Positions 62,411 through 64,000 of a stretch of DNA of 64,000 nucleotides are shown piece after piece. Positions within the stretch are counted from its first letter, which is position 1, and each line of letters opens with the position of its first letter. The DNA lies in NCBI RefSeq assembly GCF_021730615.1, contig NZ_JAJLMN010000001.1, positions 4,785,501 through 4,849,500 of the forward strand, given 5' to 3'. The notes beneath the pieces are model-generated. The model searched no databases and was not told where the DNA came from. It was given only the letters and a program-made list of their open reading frames with translations. Both the position numbers and the translations under genes were made by a program. The DNA is from Lichenibacterium dinghuense (lineage in GTDB: Bacteria; Pseudomonadota; Alphaproteobacteria; Rhizobiales; Beijerinckiaceae).

Positions 62411-63160
62411 TCAGGCGGCGCCGGGCTCCGCGGCCTCGGGGCCCGCCCGCGCGGGATCGGGCCGCTGGACCGCGACGTCCTGGCTCTGCGCGCCGGCTTC
62501 GAAGAGCGGCGCCAGGGCGGCGCGGCTCGCCCGCAGCGCCGCGAAGGCCGCGCGCGCGTCGAGCCCCGTGCGGAGCAGCGCGGGAAGCTGTCGCGGCCGC
62601 CCGGCGAGCGAGCGCAGCACGGCGCCGAGGTCCGCGGTGCCGTCCGGCCGCATGCCCACCAGCGCCGCCGGCGGCAGCGACCGCTCGGCGGGGTCGGCCA
62701 CGACGCGCAGCGCCGCGAAGGGCACGCCGTGCAGCGCGGCGAGGCGCGCGGCGACGTGGGATTCCATGTCGACCGCCGCGGCGCCCGTGCGGCCGCGCAG
62801 CGCGGCCTTGTCGCCGGCACCGGCCGCGGGCACGTCCACGCCGGCGAGGTCCGCGCGCCGGGCGCCCGGCAGCAGGGCCGCCAGCCGGTCGCACCAGTCC
62901 ACGTCCGCCGTCAGGCGCTCCGCCCCGTCGTGGACGCCGCGCGCGATCAGCACGGTGCCGGGCGCGAGGCCGGGCTCGAGGCCGCCCGCGATGCCGAAGG
63001 ACACCACCGCGCGCGCGCCGCGCCGGAGCGCCGCCTCGACCATCGAGGCCAGGCGCGCGGCGTCGCCGCCCCCCGCCAGGGCGACCACGCCCGTGCCGGA
63101 GGCGATGCGCGCCTCGGCGCGCAGCCCCGTGACGAGGATCGCCGGCGGCTGGCCGATCAC
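62411..63160 (-). CDS. hpnG: Hopanoid-associated phosphorylase
   Basis: A 249-residue protein of the nucleoside phosphorylase superfamily, predicted to remove adenine from adenosylhopane during synthesis of side-chain hopanoids. ILVTGLRAEARIASGTGVVA opens the fold; SFGIAGGLEPGLAPGTVLIA is the glycine-rich phosphate/base region; AAAVDMESHVAARLA corresponds to the Met-Glu-Ser ribose-binding motif. The start is the GTG at 63160 overlapping the shc stop, so translation is coupled to the cyclase, as expected in hpn clusters. The C-terminus has a Pro/Ala-rich extension. Confidence 0.88.
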   Translation of the reverse strand: MIGQPPAILVTGLRAEARIASGTGVVALAGGGDAARLASMVEAALRRGARAVVSFGIAGGLEPGLAPGTVLIARGVHDGAERLTADVDWCDRLAALLPGARRADLAGVDVPAAGAGDKAALRGRTGAAAVDMESHVAARLAALHGVPFAALRVVADPAERSLPPAALVGMRPDGTADLGAVLRSLAGRPRQLPALLRTGLDARAAFAALRASRAALAPLFEAGAQSQDVAVQRPDPARAGPEAAEPGAA

Positions 63161-64000
63161 ATGCCCACCATGACGGTGCGCGAGTTCGAGTGCTTGAGAT
63201 TGCGGTAGCGCGCCATCGCCCACAGCGGGAAGAACTTCGGGTAGCCGAGGTAGCGGAGGTAGAAGACGCGCGGGAAGCCGGTGCCGGTGAACAGCTCCTC
63301 GGGCCAGAACCCGTCCGGCATCTGCGTGGCGCGCAGGTAGGCGACGCCGCGCTCGACCGCGGGGTGGTCGACCTCGCCGGCCGCCATCAGGGCGATCACC
63401 GCCCAGGCGGTCTGCGACGCGGTGCTGGGCGCGGGGCTGTAGCCCTTGTAGTCGAGCTCGTAGCCCTTGTCGTCCTCGCCCCAGCCGCCGTCGGTGTTCT
63501 GGATCTTCAGGAGCCACGCCACGGCGCGCCGCACCGGCGCGGCCTCGGCGGGGACGCCGGCGGCGTTCAGCGCGCAGAGCACCGACCAGGTGCCGTAGAC
63601 GTAGTTGAAGCCCCAGCGCCCATACCAGCCACCCTCGGGGTGCTGCTCGGCCAGGAGGAAGTCGATGCCGCGCTTCATCGCCGGGCTGTCCGCCGGCGTC
63701 TCGCCGAGCTGCGCCAGCATGGACACGACGCGCGCCGTCACGTCCGAGGTCGGCGGGTCGAGCAGGGCGCCGTGGTCCGCGAAGGGGATGTAGTTCAGGT
63801 AGGTGGAGGTGTTGTCGGCGTCGAAGGCGGCCCAGCCGCCGTTCTTCGACTGCAGGCCCACGACCCACTCGCGGGCGCGGGCGATCGACTCGTCGAAGCC
63901 GGCCTCGCCCGACTGCGACCGCGCGCGGTCCATCGCCATCACGACGACGGCGGTGTCGTCGAGGTCGGGGTAGTGGTCGTTGCGGTACTGAAAGGCCCAT
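63157..64000 (-). CDS. shc: Squalene-hopene cyclase, C-terminal part (runs off the right edge)
   Basis: About 280 residues of a triterpene cyclase that turns squalene into hopene. The catalytic D-x-D-D motif is present at the edge (YPDLDDTAVV). QW repeats follow: LQSKNGGWAAFDADNTSTYL, QHPEGGWYGRWGFNYVYGTW, IQNTDGGWGED and TQMPDGFWPEELF. The ending FYLRYLGYPKFFPLWAMARY is typical. The start lies outside the window, so only the last ~40 percent is seen. Immediately followed by hpnG with overlapping stop and start. Confidence 0.95.
   Translation of the reverse strand, partial: WAFQYRNDHYPDLDDTAVVVMAMDRARSQSGEAGFDESIARAREWVVGLQSKNGGWAAFDADNTSTYLNYIPFADHGALLDPPTSDVTARVVSMLAQLGETPADSPAMKRGIDFLLAEQHPEGGWYGRWGFNYVYGTWSVLCALNAAGVPAEAAPVRRAVAWLLKIQNTDGGWGEDDKGYELDYKGYSPAPSTASQTAWAVIALMAAGEVDHPAVERGVAYLRATQMPDGFWPEELFTGTGFPRVFYLRYLGYPKFFPLWAMARYRNLKHSNSRTVMVGM

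Noticed and set aside
1-64000. CRISPR array or conjugation genes on the island
   Set aside because: No regularly spaced direct repeats, Cas genes, relaxase, coupling protein or type IV secretion genes were found on either strand.

Overview
The window is high-GC alphaproteobacterial DNA, most like Methylobacteriaceae (Methylobacterium-type). The host call rests on hopanoid genes (squalene-hopene cyclase and its phosphorylase partner), a carotenoid ketolase/hydroxylase/prenyl synthase operon, isovaleryl-CoA dehydrogenase and the codon bias. No rRNA is present, so the species is an inference.

Layout. Positions 1-2464 are chromosomal (a small hypothetical gene and ivd). A tRNA-Leu(CAG) at 2465-2549 is followed 86 bases later by a tyrosine integrase. 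The last 17 bases of this tRNA recur at 51867-51883, so the 49.3 kb between them is read as an integrated genomic island. Just beyond attR lies the N-terminal piece of a second integrase at nearly the same spacing, then a tRNA-Pro(CGG) on the other strand. This looks like the remains of a second, tandem element. From 53226 the chromosome resumes: hybrid histidine kinase, polytopic membrane protein, undecaprenyl-diphosphatase, crtE-crtW-crtZ, a GH5-like hydrolase, three small proteins, hpnG and the C-terminal part of shc.

Island content, left to right: integrase; RecD-like helicase; a lower-GC cassette (6.5-9.2 kb) with a HEPN-like protein and two proteins sharing an ungapped 52-residue glycine-rich module; an amber-interrupted methyltransferase; dienelactone hydrolase with a divergent MarR regulator; serine recombinase; a complete type I restriction-modification operon (hsdR-hsdM-hsdS); a secreted-protein/DUF805-SHOCT operon; an HTH regulator; a MITE-like element and an IS701-family element sharing CTAG targets; a small group with a DUF3768 protein and an endonuclease III-like protein; a large minus-strand carbohydrate block (27.4-43.2 kb); and a decayed mobile-element module near attR (uncharacterised gene, replication-type gene, DUF927 gene) broken by two IS5-family insertions.

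The carbohydrate block joins a TRAP transporter and a ribose-type ABC transporter to DhaK/DhaL, a sugar isomerase-like TIM barrel, a PdxA-type dehydrogenase, a 3-hydroxyisobutyrate/L-threonate-type dehydrogenase, an SDR, an SMP-30 lactonase-like protein, a split transketolase and a LysR regulator. Many stops and starts overlap, so it is probably transcribed in one or a few operons. A short branched or C4 sugar (apiose, apionate, erythrulose or threonate type) is the likeliest substrate class, but the substrate cannot be read from sequence. The most novel-looking item is the HEPN/glycine-rich cassette, where a membrane-anchored and a soluble protein carry matching glycine-rich modules.
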